From K189A clade bacterium (GTDB lineage Bacteria; Pseudomonadota; Gammaproteobacteria; Pseudomonadales; Azotimanducaceae): DNA of 64,000 bases. The position numbers and the translations under genes are program-made. A model generated the notes under the pieces. It saw only the letters and a program-made list of their open reading frames with translations. It was not told where the DNA came from and made no database searches. The DNA lies in the NCBI GenBank assembly GCA_902613475.1, contig CACMHG010000004.1:1-64000 (forward strand), written 5' to 3'. This document shows positions 34,679 to 43,136 of this stretch, one piece after another; positions within the stretch are counted from its first letter, which is position 1; every line of letters begins with the position of its first letter.

Positions 34679-35818
34679 TTAGCCTCCGCTATAAATGTTT
34701 TTGATGGTTTCGTTGACGACGGCACCGTCACGGGTGATCACGCAGGCTGCAATGATCTCGTCCTCTGGGTCGAGGTTTAAGGTTTTAGCTTCGCTATCCC
34801 AAAATTCCATCACCAAGTTCAGCAGGTTATTGGAATACATATCGCTGGCGTTTCGCGCCACTTCACCGGGCAGATTGCCTTGACCAACCACTTTGACGCC
34901 GTTGATCTCAACCACTTCGTTCATCACCGACCCTTCGACGTTGCCGCCGGTTTCGACCGCCATATCAATAATGACGCTGCCGGGCTTCATTGACTCGACC
35001 ATGTCGCGGCCAACGATTTGAGGCGCTGGGCGGCCAAACAACTGGGCCGTGGTGATCACCACATCAGACTGGCTGATGATGGCTTTTTGGCCCTCTCGCT
35101 GCATTTCCACCTGCTCTGGGGTTAACTCCTTGGCGTAGCCCTGGTCGGTTTGACCAGTATCACCAAGGTCAATTTCAACAAACTTGGCACCCAGGGACTG
35201 TACTTGTTCCGCCACCACCGGACGCGTGTCAAAAGCCTCAACCCGCGCGCCTAGACGCTTTGCGGTCGCGATGGCCTGCAGACCCGCTACACCTGCACCA
35301 ATCACGAAAACGCGTGCCGGCGAGATGGTGCCTGATGGTGTCATCATCATGGGCATAATCTTGGGAAGGTGGAACGAAGCCTGAATCACCGTGACATAGC
35401 CCGCCAGGTTTGCCTGGGATGAGAGCGCATCCATCTTCTGCGCTCGCGTGCTACGAGGCACCATTTCCATGGAGATTGCAGTCGCCCCCTGGGCCGCAAC
35501 GCTCTCTACCAGTGGCTTTTCGTTGAAGGGGTCCAAAAAGCTCACGTACAGCGCACCTTTTTTCAGTGAGCTGACATCGGCGGCGTCTGGCTTTCTCACC
35601 GCCATCACGATGTCTGACCCCGCCAAGAGAGATGCGCGATCATCGCTAACCGTCGCACCGGCCTCTGCGTATTCTGCATCGGAGTAGCCGGATGCCGAAC
35701 CGAGGCCGCTTTGTACCGCAACAGAGAAACCCTGATTGATTAATTTGCTCGCGTTGGCCGGAACCATGGCGGCGCGAACCTCGCCTGGCCAGGTTTCTTT
35801 CGGTACTCCGATCTGCAT
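34679..35818 (-). CDS. pntA: NAD(P) transhydrogenase subunit alpha, NAD-binding part
   Basis: Soluble NAD(H)-binding domain I, 379 residues from the ATG at 35818 (MQIGVPKETWPGEVR), which has a GGGGG site directly upstream. The N-terminus GVPKETWPGEVRAAMVP is the alanine dehydrogenase/PNT signature 1, and VFVIGAGVAGLQAIATAKRLGARVEAFDTRP (core GAGVAGLQAIATAKRLGA) is signature 2 with the NAD loop. PTrans order pntA(dI)-pntAB-pntB is intact. It is divergent from the TRAP transporter genes. Confidence 0.96.
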   Translation of the reverse strand: MQIGVPKETWPGEVRAAMVPANASKLINQGFSVAVQSGLGSASGYSDAEYAEAGATVSDDRASLLAGSDIVMAVRKPDAADVSSLKKGALYVSFLDPFNEKPLVESVAAQGATAISMEMVPRSTRAQKMDALSSQANLAGYVTVIQASFHLPKIMPMMMTPSGTISPARVFVIGAGVAGLQAIATAKRLGARVEAFDTRPVVAEQVQSLGAKFVEIDLGDTGQTDQGYAKELTPEQVEMQREGQKAIISQSDVVITTAQLFGRPAPQIVGRDMVESMKPGSVIIDMAVETGGNVEGSVMNEVVEINGVKVVGQGNLPGEVARNASDMYSNNLLNLVMEFWDSEAKTLNLDPEDEIIAACVITRDGAVVNETIKNIYSGG

Positions 35819-36154
35819 AAAGCCCCCAATTTTGATTGGTCTGAAATTCAGCATTTGCCAAGCCTTGAGACTTGCAAAGCTAGAGAATGGCGACAGACGC
35901 GCCGACTCCCGTTAAGGCGGCGGCAAGTTACCAGCGCGCCTAAGTTCAAAACAAGGAATAACTCACAAGCAATACATTCCCTGCGGGCAAGACCTCGTTT
36001 TCGTCACCCGCAGCAATTTATAGCGGTAATTGTGTTCGTGACGTGGAAAAAGCTTTCGCGCAATTTGACGCACACCTTGCATGTAGGAACCTGGCTTCTC
36101 ACAATCACTACCCGATCCGAGCAAGCCGGCTACACCAACTTTGGGAGAGAGTTT
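35819..36154. other. divergent promoter region between pntA and the TRAP operon
   Basis: 336 bp without a convincing gene, although the frame of the TRAP binding protein stays open through most of it. It should carry the divergent promoters. A 7-bp inverted repeat CTGCGGG (35981-35987)/CCCGCAG (36007-36013) is the only symmetrical element noticed. No regulatory protein site was recognised. Confidence 0.4.
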
Positions 36155-37285
36155 GTGACCACATCCGACGGCAAACGCATCAGCAATCGCGCTGCCCTCT
36201 TCGCCGTTATGGTGGCCTTTGTCGTGGGCATCATCGGTTCCCTGGCGATCAGGCCAGTGCATGCACCCGCCTACGAGCTGTCACAAAACGAGGGCGACAG
36301 GCAGCCCGCGCGCATCAAGTGGCGGCTGCCCGTAGTTTTTCAAACCACCATGCCGGTGCTGGGCGAAAACCCAGTTTATTTAACTGACGCAATCCGTGAG
36401 GCGAGCGGTGGGGCGATTGATCTGCAGGTGTTTGAGCCTGGTGAGATTGTGCCCGCCTTCTCCATTACCGATGCAGTGCGCGACGGCAAGGTGCCCGCGG
36501 GCTATACCTGGCTGGGCTATGACCAAGGCAAAATTCCCGCGTCGCCACTCATTGCAGCCGTGCCCTTTGGCATGGAGCCATGGGAGTACAGCGCATGGTG
36601 GTACCACGGTGGCGGGCGCGAGCTGACCGAGTCGCTCTATGTCCGCTACAACCTGCATCCCATTTACTGCGGCATGACTGGCCCGGAGACGGCAGGCTGG
36701 TTTCGCCGCCGCATCGACTCACTGGAAGATGTGCAGGGTCTCAAAATTCGCTTCGCGGGCCTGGGCGGGCGCGTGATCGAACGCCTCGGAGCAAGCGTCA
36801 CCATGTTGCCCGGTGGAGAGATCTTTCAGGCTCTGGAGAAGGGTGCCATTGATGCGACGGAATTTGCGCTTCCTGTGGTTGATCAGGCCCTGGGCTTTAA
36901 TCGGGTCGCACCCTATAACTATTACCCCGGCTGGCATCAGCCGTTCACGTCATCGCACTTAGTGGTGAACCTTGACATTTGGAGGTCACTAAACGCGGCG
37001 GACCAGGCGATGCTCAACCTCGGCTGTACCGCAGCGGTTACGCGCAACCTAGCGCAAGCCGAAGCCCTACAGGGTGAGGTCATCCAAGGTTTTGCGGAGA
37101 TTGGAGTGTCGGCAGAGATTTTACCCGAGGCCCTGCTGCGGGAATTGAACAGGGTATCGGATCAGATTCTTGAGGAAGAAGCCGCCAAGGATGCGGACTT
37201 TGCCGAGATCTTGGCCTCCCAGCGTGCCTTTCGCGAGCAGTATGCCGAGTGGAAATCGCGTGCCTATTTGCCTCGAGACTTTTAG
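36155..37285 (+). CDS. dctP: TRAP transporter substrate-binding protein
   Basis: Periplasmic DctP-type solute receptor of about 376 residues for a TRAP importer. GTG at 36155 was chosen: it has GGAGAG upstream and gives a short cytoplasmic start followed by a hydrophobic signal-anchor (AALFAVMVAFVVGIIGSLAI). Family features are the early LGENPVYLTDAIREASGGAIDLQVFEPGEIVPAF (core EASGGAIDLQVFEPGEIVP), DVQGLKIRFAGLGGRVIERLG with the carboxylate-binding arginine region, and LPGGEIFQALEKGAIDATEFALP (core PGGEIFQALEKGAIDATEF). Such receptors generally bind carboxylates; the substrate is unknown. Confidence 0.9.
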   Translation: MTTSDGKRISNRAALFAVMVAFVVGIIGSLAIRPVHAPAYELSQNEGDRQPARIKWRLPVVFQTTMPVLGENPVYLTDAIREASGGAIDLQVFEPGEIVPAFSITDAVRDGKVPAGYTWLGYDQGKIPASPLIAAVPFGMEPWEYSAWWYHGGGRELTESLYVRYNLHPIYCGMTGPETAGWFRRRIDSLEDVQGLKIRFAGLGGRVIERLGASVTMLPGGEIFQALEKGAIDATEFALPVVDQALGFNRVAPYNYYPGWHQPFTSSHLVVNLDIWRSLNAADQAMLNLGCTAAVTRNLAQAEALQGEVIQGFAEIGVSAEILPEALLRELNRVSDQILEEEAAKDADFAEILASQRAFREQYAEWKSRAYLPRDF

Positions 37286-37854
37286 TGACCCCGTTGAACG
37301 CTAAGGATTATTTACCCAACACCGTCTGGTCTCGGCGCTTAGACCGCCTGGCGGATCATATTGGTCGAGGTGTCTCCTACGTATGGCTCCTGCTGCTGGG
37401 GGTGATCGTCATAAACGTACTCATGCGCTATGTACTCAACGAAGGCCGCATCGAGCTCGAAGAATTGCAGTGGCACCTGTATGCCGTCGGATTTTTGCTG
37501 GGCCTCGGCTACGCCTACCAAGCCGATGCCCACATACGTGTCGACGTGCTGCACGAGCATTTCAGTCATCGCGTAAAGGCATGGATCGAGCTCTACGGCA
37601 TCCTATTGCTGCTGCTTCCCTTTATCGCCCTGATATTAATTTACAGCATGCCCTTCGTAGCATCGTCTTACGCTGTGGCGGAGGTATCCGCATCACCGGG
37701 CGGTCTGCCACTACGCTGGCTGATAAAGGCGGCACTGCCCCTGGGATTTGGACTGTTGCTGTTAACGGTGATTTCCCGCCTATTGAGGGTATGGCACTTT
37801 CTCTTTCTTCAGACGCCTAGCGCTGCACAAGGAGATGCTCATGCCGGCCAATGA
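37285..37854 (+). CDS. dctQ: TRAP transporter small permease
   Basis: Four-helix membrane subunit (DctQ) of the TRAP importer. The GTG at 37285 overlaps the last base of the dctP stop (TAGTG) and begins the protein at VTPLNAKDYLPNTVW; 189 residues. Helix 1 is VWLLLLGVIVINVLMRYVLNEG, followed by the typical IELEELQWHLYAVGFLLGLGYAYQADAHIRVDV (core EELQWHLYAVGFLLGLGYAY), which matches the QEL/HIRVD family signature. The third and fourth helices are ILLLLLPFIALILIYSM and AALPLGFGLLLLTVIS. It overlaps dctM by 14 bp. Confidence 0.88.
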   Translation: MTPLNAKDYLPNTVWSRRLDRLADHIGRGVSYVWLLLLGVIVINVLMRYVLNEGRIELEELQWHLYAVGFLLGLGYAYQADAHIRVDVLHEHFSHRVKAWIELYGILLLLLPFIALILIYSMPFVASSYAVAEVSASPGGLPLRWLIKAALPLGFGLLLLTVISRLLRVWHFLFLQTPSAAQGDAHAGQ

Positions 37855-39190
37855 GATTCTGGCCATCGGCATGTTCGTCAGCTTCATCGCGCTAGTTTTC
37901 ACGGGCTTCCCCGTAGCGTGGCTATTGGGCGGACTTGCCATCGTCTTCAGCGCTTTGGCGGTAATTGCCGAGGCGGACTTTCAGCTTGCTACCGGTATGG
38001 ACTGGGACTACACCTCCCTGACCGTCGAGCGTATTTGGAATGTCATGGAAAACTGGGTGATGGTGGCCCTTCCCATGTTCATACTAATGGGCCTGCTGCT
38101 GGATCGATCTGGTATCGCCAATCAGTTGATGAGTAGTTTCGCTCGCCTGTTTGGCAGTCTGCGCGGGGGGCTGGCCATTACCGTTACCGTCATCGGCCTA
38201 ATGCTGGCTGCCACCACCGGCATAATAGGAGCATCTGTCGTACTGCTTGCGCTACTCGGACTGCCCGCCATGCTGCAGCAGGGTTACGACAAGTCGTTGG
38301 CCACGGGCACGGTTTGTGCGGTTGGGACTCTAGGCATCTTGATTCCGCCCAGCATCATGCTGGTGCTGATGGCAGATCGCATGGCGATGAGCGTTGGTGA
38401 CTTGTTTTTGGGCGCGGTTTTCCCGGGTGCTCTGCTCGGCGGTCTATACATCGCTTATCTGCTGTTGGTGGGCGCTCTGCAGCCCCACCGAGCGCCTGCG
38501 GCACCCACAGAGCCCTTCGACTGGTCCGCCATCAAGGAGCTTTTTCTTGCGATCTTACCCCCTGCGTTTCTGATACTGGCGGTACTGGGAAGCATTTTCA
38601 TGGGTCTCGCCACCCCCACTGAGGCTGCAGGCGTCGGCGCCGCCGGAGCGTTGCTGCTGGCGATTATCAAGAAACAGATGTCTGCGGGAGTGATGCGCGA
38701 GGTTCTGCAGGAGACCACTAAGACGACGGCCTATATTTTTGGCGTACTGGTGGGTGCTACGGCATTTTCCTTAGTGCTGCGGGGGCTTGGCGGAGACGAG
38801 TTGATTGAGGGTGCGCTCCTGTCTCTACCTTTTGAGCCAACCGGCATTATCGTCGCCATTTTGTTCGCCACGTTTTTGTTGGGCTTCTTTTTGGATTGGA
38901 TTGAGCTCACCCTCATCGTTCTACCTCTGGTGGCTCCCGTCGTGGCTAATCTTGGCTTTGATCCGGTGTGGTTTACGATCTTGTTCGCTGTTTGTTTGCA
39001 GACTAGCTTTCTGACGCCGCCGGTTGGGTTTGCGATTTTTTACCTTAAGGGGGTGGCCCCGGAGGGCATACGAGTCACCACCATTTACAGGGGCGTGATG
39101 CCCTTTATCGTGCTTCAGGTCATCGGCATGCTGATTATCTTCAACTGGCAGGCCGTCGTGACTTGGTTGCCGGCCCAAGCCTATGGATAA
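37841..39190 (+). CDS. dctM: TRAP transporter large permease
   Basis: Twelve-helix DctM subunit, the sodium-coupled channel of the TRAP importer. The ATG at 37841 follows AAGGAG at 6-7 bases; another ATG is two codons earlier. Motifs include VALPMFILMGLLLDRSGIA, the AATTGIIGASVVLLALLGLPAML region and the mirrored second half with GLATPTEAAGVGAAGALLLA (core ATPTEAAGVGAAGA). About 449 residues. It is the third gene of the TRAP set; a 14-bp palindrome follows its stop. Confidence 0.93.
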   Translation: MPANEILAIGMFVSFIALVFTGFPVAWLLGGLAIVFSALAVIAEADFQLATGMDWDYTSLTVERIWNVMENWVMVALPMFILMGLLLDRSGIANQLMSSFARLFGSLRGGLAITVTVIGLMLAATTGIIGASVVLLALLGLPAMLQQGYDKSLATGTVCAVGTLGILIPPSIMLVLMADRMAMSVGDLFLGAVFPGALLGGLYIAYLLLVGALQPHRAPAAPTEPFDWSAIKELFLAILPPAFLILAVLGSIFMGLATPTEAAGVGAAGALLLAIIKKQMSAGVMREVLQETTKTTAYIFGVLVGATAFSLVLRGLGGDELIEGALLSLPFEPTGIIVAILFATFLLGFFLDWIELTLIVLPLVAPVVANLGFDPVWFTILFAVCLQTSFLTPPVGFAIFYLKGVAPEGIRVTTIYRGVMPFIVLQVIGMLIIFNWQAVVTWLPAQAYG

Positions 39191-39193
39191 GCA

Positions 39194-39207
39194 CCCTTGA
39201 TCAAGGG
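39194..39207. promoter_or_regulatory. perfect 14-bp palindrome
   Basis: CCCTTGATCAAGGG lies 3 bases after the dctM stop and 46 bases before the next gene. It is a complete palindrome and too tight for an RNA hairpin loop, so a dimeric-protein operator is the more likely reading. No match to a known regulator is claimed. Confidence 0.4.
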
Positions 39208-39253
39208 ACAATCTCTCGCCTATTTGTCAGTCCCGTAAATTAAGGATTTCGCC

Positions 39254-40021
39254 ATGACCGCGTATCACGTCGTCGCCCGCAACTTCAGCACCGATAGCGA
39301 AAATCGCATGCACAGCGATGAGATGGCAAACCGCTACGGATTTCAGGGGGCACTGGTACCGGGGGTGGCCATTTACGGTCATTTGATTAAACCCTTGGTC
39401 GACCATCATGGTGCCTCTTGGCTAAACGACAGCTGTGTAGAAGTGCGGCTGATCAAGCCCTCGTATCACGGTGACGCGCTAGCGATCGAATGGCCAGGGG
39501 TTGGCGAGGATGTGGTTGCGACGAATCAGCGCGGTGAGCTAGTTGCGATTATTGCCACACGCCAGCCCGAAGAGATTTCTAACGAACCCGGCGAGCTAGG
39601 CCTCCTAGGCAAGATTAAGGTGCCGGGACGGCCTGATATCGCCTGGGAAAATGTCTGCGTTGGTGAAGTCTTCTCCCCGTGGGCCGTACGGCTCAGCCTT
39701 GAAGAAAACCAGCGGTACCGCGACGAGATCGGGGATGATGATGCGCTGTATCAAGATCATATTCATCCCCATTACCTGCTGTCGCTGGCCAACCAAGCCT
39801 TGATGCAGGAATACGTGATGCCGGCGTGGATTCACGTGAAATCGAAAATCACCCACCGCTCGGCTTTGCAGGTAGACGACGAGATTGTCCTACGCAGCGT
39901 GGTCACGGATCGATCCGAGCGTAAGGGGCATCAGTTCATCGCCATTCATTTGACCTTTTGGCGTGACGATAAGGTGGCAGTGGACATAGAGCATCATGCG
40001 ATCTTTCGGATCGCCGAATGA
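39254..40021 (+). CDS. MaoC-like hot-dog fold protein
   Basis: Protein of 255 residues that looks like a double hot-dog of the MaoC dehydratase/hydratase family. The first half contains DSENRMHSDEMANRYGFQGALVPGVAIYGHL (core MHSDEMANRYGFQGALVPG), which resembles the hydratase-2 motif with its Asp and His, though with one extra residue between them. The second half (from about residue 140) has the matching strand pattern WIHVKSKITHRSALQVDDEI. The substrate could be a CoA thioester. Its stop overlaps the start of the formyltransferase gene (ATGATG), indicating cotranslation. It follows a TRAP operon on the same strand. Confidence 0.7.
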   Translation: MTAYHVVARNFSTDSENRMHSDEMANRYGFQGALVPGVAIYGHLIKPLVDHHGASWLNDSCVEVRLIKPSYHGDALAIEWPGVGEDVVATNQRGELVAIIATRQPEEISNEPGELGLLGKIKVPGRPDIAWENVCVGEVFSPWAVRLSLEENQRYRDEIGDDDALYQDHIHPHYLLSLANQALMQEYVMPAWIHVKSKITHRSALQVDDEIVLRSVVTDRSERKGHQFIAIHLTFWRDDKVAVDIEHHAIFRIAE

Positions 40022-40614
40022 TGCGACTGGCCGTTCTGGCATCTCACGAAGGTTCCACCCTACAAGCTCTGATCGACGCCTGCGCAGCCCAATCCTTGGA
40101 TGCCGAGGTTGTGCTCGTGGTCAGCAATAACAGCAAGTCCGGCGCGCTGCGCCGAGCAGCCGCAGCAAATATCGACACTCTGCATATCAGCACCATGACT
40201 CACGGCAGTGAGGACACCGCGAATCATGCCATCGCCCACGCTCTCGCCGATGCCGAAGTGGATTGGGTACTGCTGCTGGGCTATATGAAAAAGATGGGCG
40301 AGGCGATTTTAGGTCGGTTTTCGGGGCGTATTATCAACACCCATCCTGCCCTATTACCAAACTTTGGTGGCCAAGGCTTTTTTGGGCGCAAGGTACACGA
40401 AGCCGTACACGCCGCTGGCGTTAGCATGACCGGTGCGACCCTGCACCTTGTGGGTTGCGAGTACGATACTGGACCAGTCATTGCGCAGATTGAGGTGCCG
40501 GTACTAGCCGGTGATGATGTGGATGCTATAGAACAGCGGGTCAAAATCGCTGAACGCAAACTGTTGGTAGACACCCTGCAAAGGATCTGTTCGGGCGGCC
40601 TCGACCGCCTCTAA
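40018..40614 (+). CDS. PurN-like formyltransferase
   Basis: Formyltransferase-fold protein of 198 residues, of the family of glycinamide ribonucleotide formyltransferase PurN. The catalytic trio can be seen: Asn and His in INTHPALLP (about 103-111) and Asp in EYDTGPVIAQ (about 145). The N-terminal loop reads SHEGSTLQALIDAC against the GNGSNLQAI of typical PurN, so the phosphate-binding loop is partly kept. Whether it is the housekeeping PurN or a paralogue acting on another amine is not decidable here; purM is not adjacent, and its pairing with a hot-dog gene is unusual. Its 3' end overlaps hisN by 4 bp (convergent). Confidence 0.75.
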   Translation: MMRLAVLASHEGSTLQALIDACAAQSLDAEVVLVVSNNSKSGALRRAAAANIDTLHISTMTHGSEDTANHAIAHALADAEVDWVLLLGYMKKMGEAILGRFSGRIINTHPALLPNFGGQGFFGRKVHEAVHAAGVSMTGATLHLVGCEYDTGPVIAQIEVPVLAGDDVDAIEQRVKIAERKLLVDTLQRICSGGLDRL

Positions 40615-41438
40615 CTGCCCTTCAGCAATGCCATCGCCTGGGTATGCAATGCCGGCGTCGCCGATGCCAGCACGGTACCGCCCATGCTTGGATTACCGCC
40701 TTCCCAGCTGGTGATGACCCCGCCCGCACCTTTCACGATGGGGATCAGCGCCTGTATATCGTAAGGCTTTAGCCGCGCTTCAACGCCGAGGTCCAGCGAT
40801 CCCATGGCCAACATTCCGAAGAGGTAGCAGTCGCCGCCCATTTTAGTGAGTTTGCTCGCGCGGCTCAGCCGCTTGAATTGCTCTTGCTGCTGCGCTGCCA
40901 GCCATTCGATTCCCGTTGTAGAGAGGCTGGCAGTTGTGACATTTTCACAGCGGCTTGTCGTCAGGGCCTGACGGTTTCCGCCACGCTCAAGCCATGCAGC
41001 ATCGCCATCACCGCTGAACAATTCGTCGGTATAAGGCTGATACATGGCGCCGACGACTGGTGATTCGCCATCGAATAGGGCCAACAACACACCCCAATGC
41101 AGCATGCCCGTCATGAACGCCCGGGTGCCGTCGATGGGATCTATGACCCAGGTCAGCCCGTTGCCGGCATTGAAGCCATACTCCTCGCCGAATATGCCGT
41201 GCTCAGGATAGGCGAGTTCAATGGCCTCGCGAATGGCTCGCTCTCCGGCCTGATCTGCCAAAGTCACAGGATCAAAGCCACCGTTGTCGAGCTTGTTGGC
41301 AACCTGAACGCCGGATCGAAAGTGCGGCAAAATCACCCGACCCGCAGCACGCACAGCAGAGCACGCGAACTGCAGATATTCATCGCGCTTATCATCGGAT
41401 ATTGCGACTGGTGGGGTGTGACCAAATTCCGCTGACAT
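40611..41438 (-). CDS. hisN: histidinol-phosphatase, inositol-monophosphatase type
   Basis: Mg-dependent phosphatase of the IMPase fold. LTWVIDPIDGTRAFMTGMLHWGVLLAL (core DPIDGTRAFMTGMLHWG) carries the metal ligands, FGEEYG is the earlier Glu motif and LKPYDIQALIPIVKGAGGVITSWEGG (core PYDIQALIPIVKGAGGVIT) is the form typical for HisN. The ATG at 41438 with AAGGAG 8 bases upstream gives 275 residues. It would remove phosphate from histidinol phosphate in histidine synthesis; no other his genes are near, which is usual for hisN. Confidence 0.9.
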   Translation of the reverse strand: MSAEFGHTPPVAISDDKRDEYLQFACSAVRAAGRVILPHFRSGVQVANKLDNGGFDPVTLADQAGERAIREAIELAYPEHGIFGEEYGFNAGNGLTWVIDPIDGTRAFMTGMLHWGVLLALFDGESPVVGAMYQPYTDELFSGDGDAAWLERGGNRQALTTSRCENVTTASLSTTGIEWLAAQQQEQFKRLSRASKLTKMGGDCYLFGMLAMGSLDLGVEARLKPYDIQALIPIVKGAGGVITSWEGGNPSMGGTVLASATPALHTQAMALLKGS

Positions 41439-41525
41439 ATGGGGATCTCCTTTGGACATCTCAGTCTAACACCGGCCTGCCGGTTGTCGTGCTGACCATC
41501 ATGCCCGCATATTCGGCAGTCCTTT

Positions 41526-41561
41526 CATTAGCCCGCTCATTAGACCGCTCATTAGTCCGCT
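41526..41561. repeat. three tandem 12-bp repeats
   Basis: CATTAGCCCGCT, CATTAGACCGCT and CATTAGTCCGCT follow each other without a gap and differ only in the seventh base. They lie in the 253-bp divergent region between hisN and the MATE transporter gene, which is a place where operators would act on either promoter. No known factor is recognised. Confidence 0.6.
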
Positions 41562-41691
41562 GGGAGCCCAACCTGCAGCGCGATGGATAGATACGATGGC
41601 CAGATGTGATTGCCTCATAGTCAACCAAGAGTGAACTTACCAAACAGATTTCATCTCTCTTGGACACGCTCGCGTGACATAATCTCGGCAA

Positions 41692-43077
41692 ATGTCCACA
41701 TACGATCTCACCCAAGGCCGAGTTGCAGGATCCTTGGCGCGATTGACTGCGCCAATGATGGCCGGCGTCTCGTCCAGCATCTTGGTTCAGATGCTAGAAC
41801 TCGGCTTTATTGGACAACTCAGCACCGCCCATGTGGCGGCCATTACTTTCACCTTCCCCATGGTTATGGTGCTCACCAGTATTGCCTTGGGCATTAGCAT
41901 TGGTACGTCTTCGGTGATCGCCCGGAGTGTGGGCAACCGGCAAGTATCGGCAGCAACAGGCGTCACCGAAGACCGCGGCAAGGACGAAGTCGCCAGGTTA
42001 GGCACCCATAGCCTAATCTTGGTTTTCGCCCTGATGATCGTCATCTCTGGTCTATGCTGGCTTGCCATAGACCCCCTGTTCCTGGCCATAGGCGCATCAC
42101 CCGAATTGCTGCCCTTGATTCACTCGTACTTGGATATCTATCTACCTGGTACCATTTTGTTTACCACCACCATGATCTGCGGCAGCGTTATGCGCGCCAG
42201 CGGCAGCGCCAACATTCCAGGCGCGATTATGACCATTGGTGCCTTAGTCAATTTGATTTTGGATCCGATCTTCATTTTCGGCTGGTTTGGTTTCCCCGCC
42301 ATGGAGCTTGCGGGCGCTGCCACGGCCATGACATTGACTCGATTCGGCACCCTGGTGATATCCCTTTGGTACATAAATGCCGATAACCTCGTGCTACGGC
42401 AGGGGCATTTCTCGGGCTGGCTGCGCTCGGCCAAACGCATCCTGCATGTTGGTCTGCCGGCCATGGCAACGAATCTTATCGGACCTGTGACGGCGGCTTA
42501 CATCACCTTTTTGATCGCCGATTACGGCGAAGCAGCTGTGGCAGGATTTGGTGTCGCCAACCGAATTGAAGCAGTTGCCGCGATGCTGATGTTTGCGCTG
42601 TCAGGCTCCATTGGTCCGTTCGTTGGACAAAACTGGGGAGCACAGATGGTAGACCGTGTGCGCGCTGGGGTCAGAGCTAGCTACATGTTTTGCCTGTTTT
42701 GGGGACTCCTCGTCACGCTTCCTCTGTTTTTCTTTGGTCGGGAGCTTGCCTCACTCATTGATGGCTCGGGCCCGGTGGTCGCGGTGGCAGCCGTCTATTT
42801 CTCCATCGTGCCTCTCAGCTATGGCCTATGGGGCGTACTAATGATGGCGTCTGCGTCGTTCAATGCGCTGGGCAAACCGCTACCCAGCACTGCCCTGTCA
42901 TTTGGACGCATGATCATTGTATATGTTCCTCTGGCGACCTTGCTCAACGATGCCTTTGGCTACGTGGGTATTTTCATCGCTACCGCCTTGAGCAACGTGC
43001 TGTTTGGAATTGTGGGAGCCAAGTGGTTTGCCCAACGTTTGAATGCAATGTCGCGACAACTTGCGCATCAGCACTAA
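41692..43077 (+). CDS. MATE family efflux transporter
   Basis: Multidrug and toxin extrusion family protein of 461 residues with twelve hydrophobic helices in two similar halves. The N-terminal LARLTAPMMAGVSSSILVQMLE and HVAAITFTFPMVMVLTSIALGISIGTSSVIARSVG (core TFPMVMVLTSIALGISIGTS) are typical, as is the second-half LSGSIGPFVGQNWGAQMVDR. It exports cations or drugs in exchange for sodium or protons; the substrate cannot be told. An unusual charged insert (TEDRGKDEVA) sits between helices 3 and 4. 50-60 bp upstream of an acyltransferase gene. Confidence 0.9.
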   Translation: MSTYDLTQGRVAGSLARLTAPMMAGVSSSILVQMLELGFIGQLSTAHVAAITFTFPMVMVLTSIALGISIGTSSVIARSVGNRQVSAATGVTEDRGKDEVARLGTHSLILVFALMIVISGLCWLAIDPLFLAIGASPELLPLIHSYLDIYLPGTILFTTTMICGSVMRASGSANIPGAIMTIGALVNLILDPIFIFGWFGFPAMELAGAATAMTLTRFGTLVISLWYINADNLVLRQGHFSGWLRSAKRILHVGLPAMATNLIGPVTAAYITFLIADYGEAAVAGFGVANRIEAVAAMLMFALSGSIGPFVGQNWGAQMVDRVRAGVRASYMFCLFWGLLVTLPLFFFGRELASLIDGSGPVVAVAAVYFSIVPLSYGLWGVLMMASASFNALGKPLPSTALSFGRMIIVYVPLATLLNDAFGYVGIFIATALSNVLFGIVGAKWFAQRLNAMSRQLAHQH

Positions 43078-43136
43078 CTTAGACGTTAAAACCCAAGATA
43101 TGCCGTTGGAAGCTAAATCAAAAAAGGATGCTCAAC

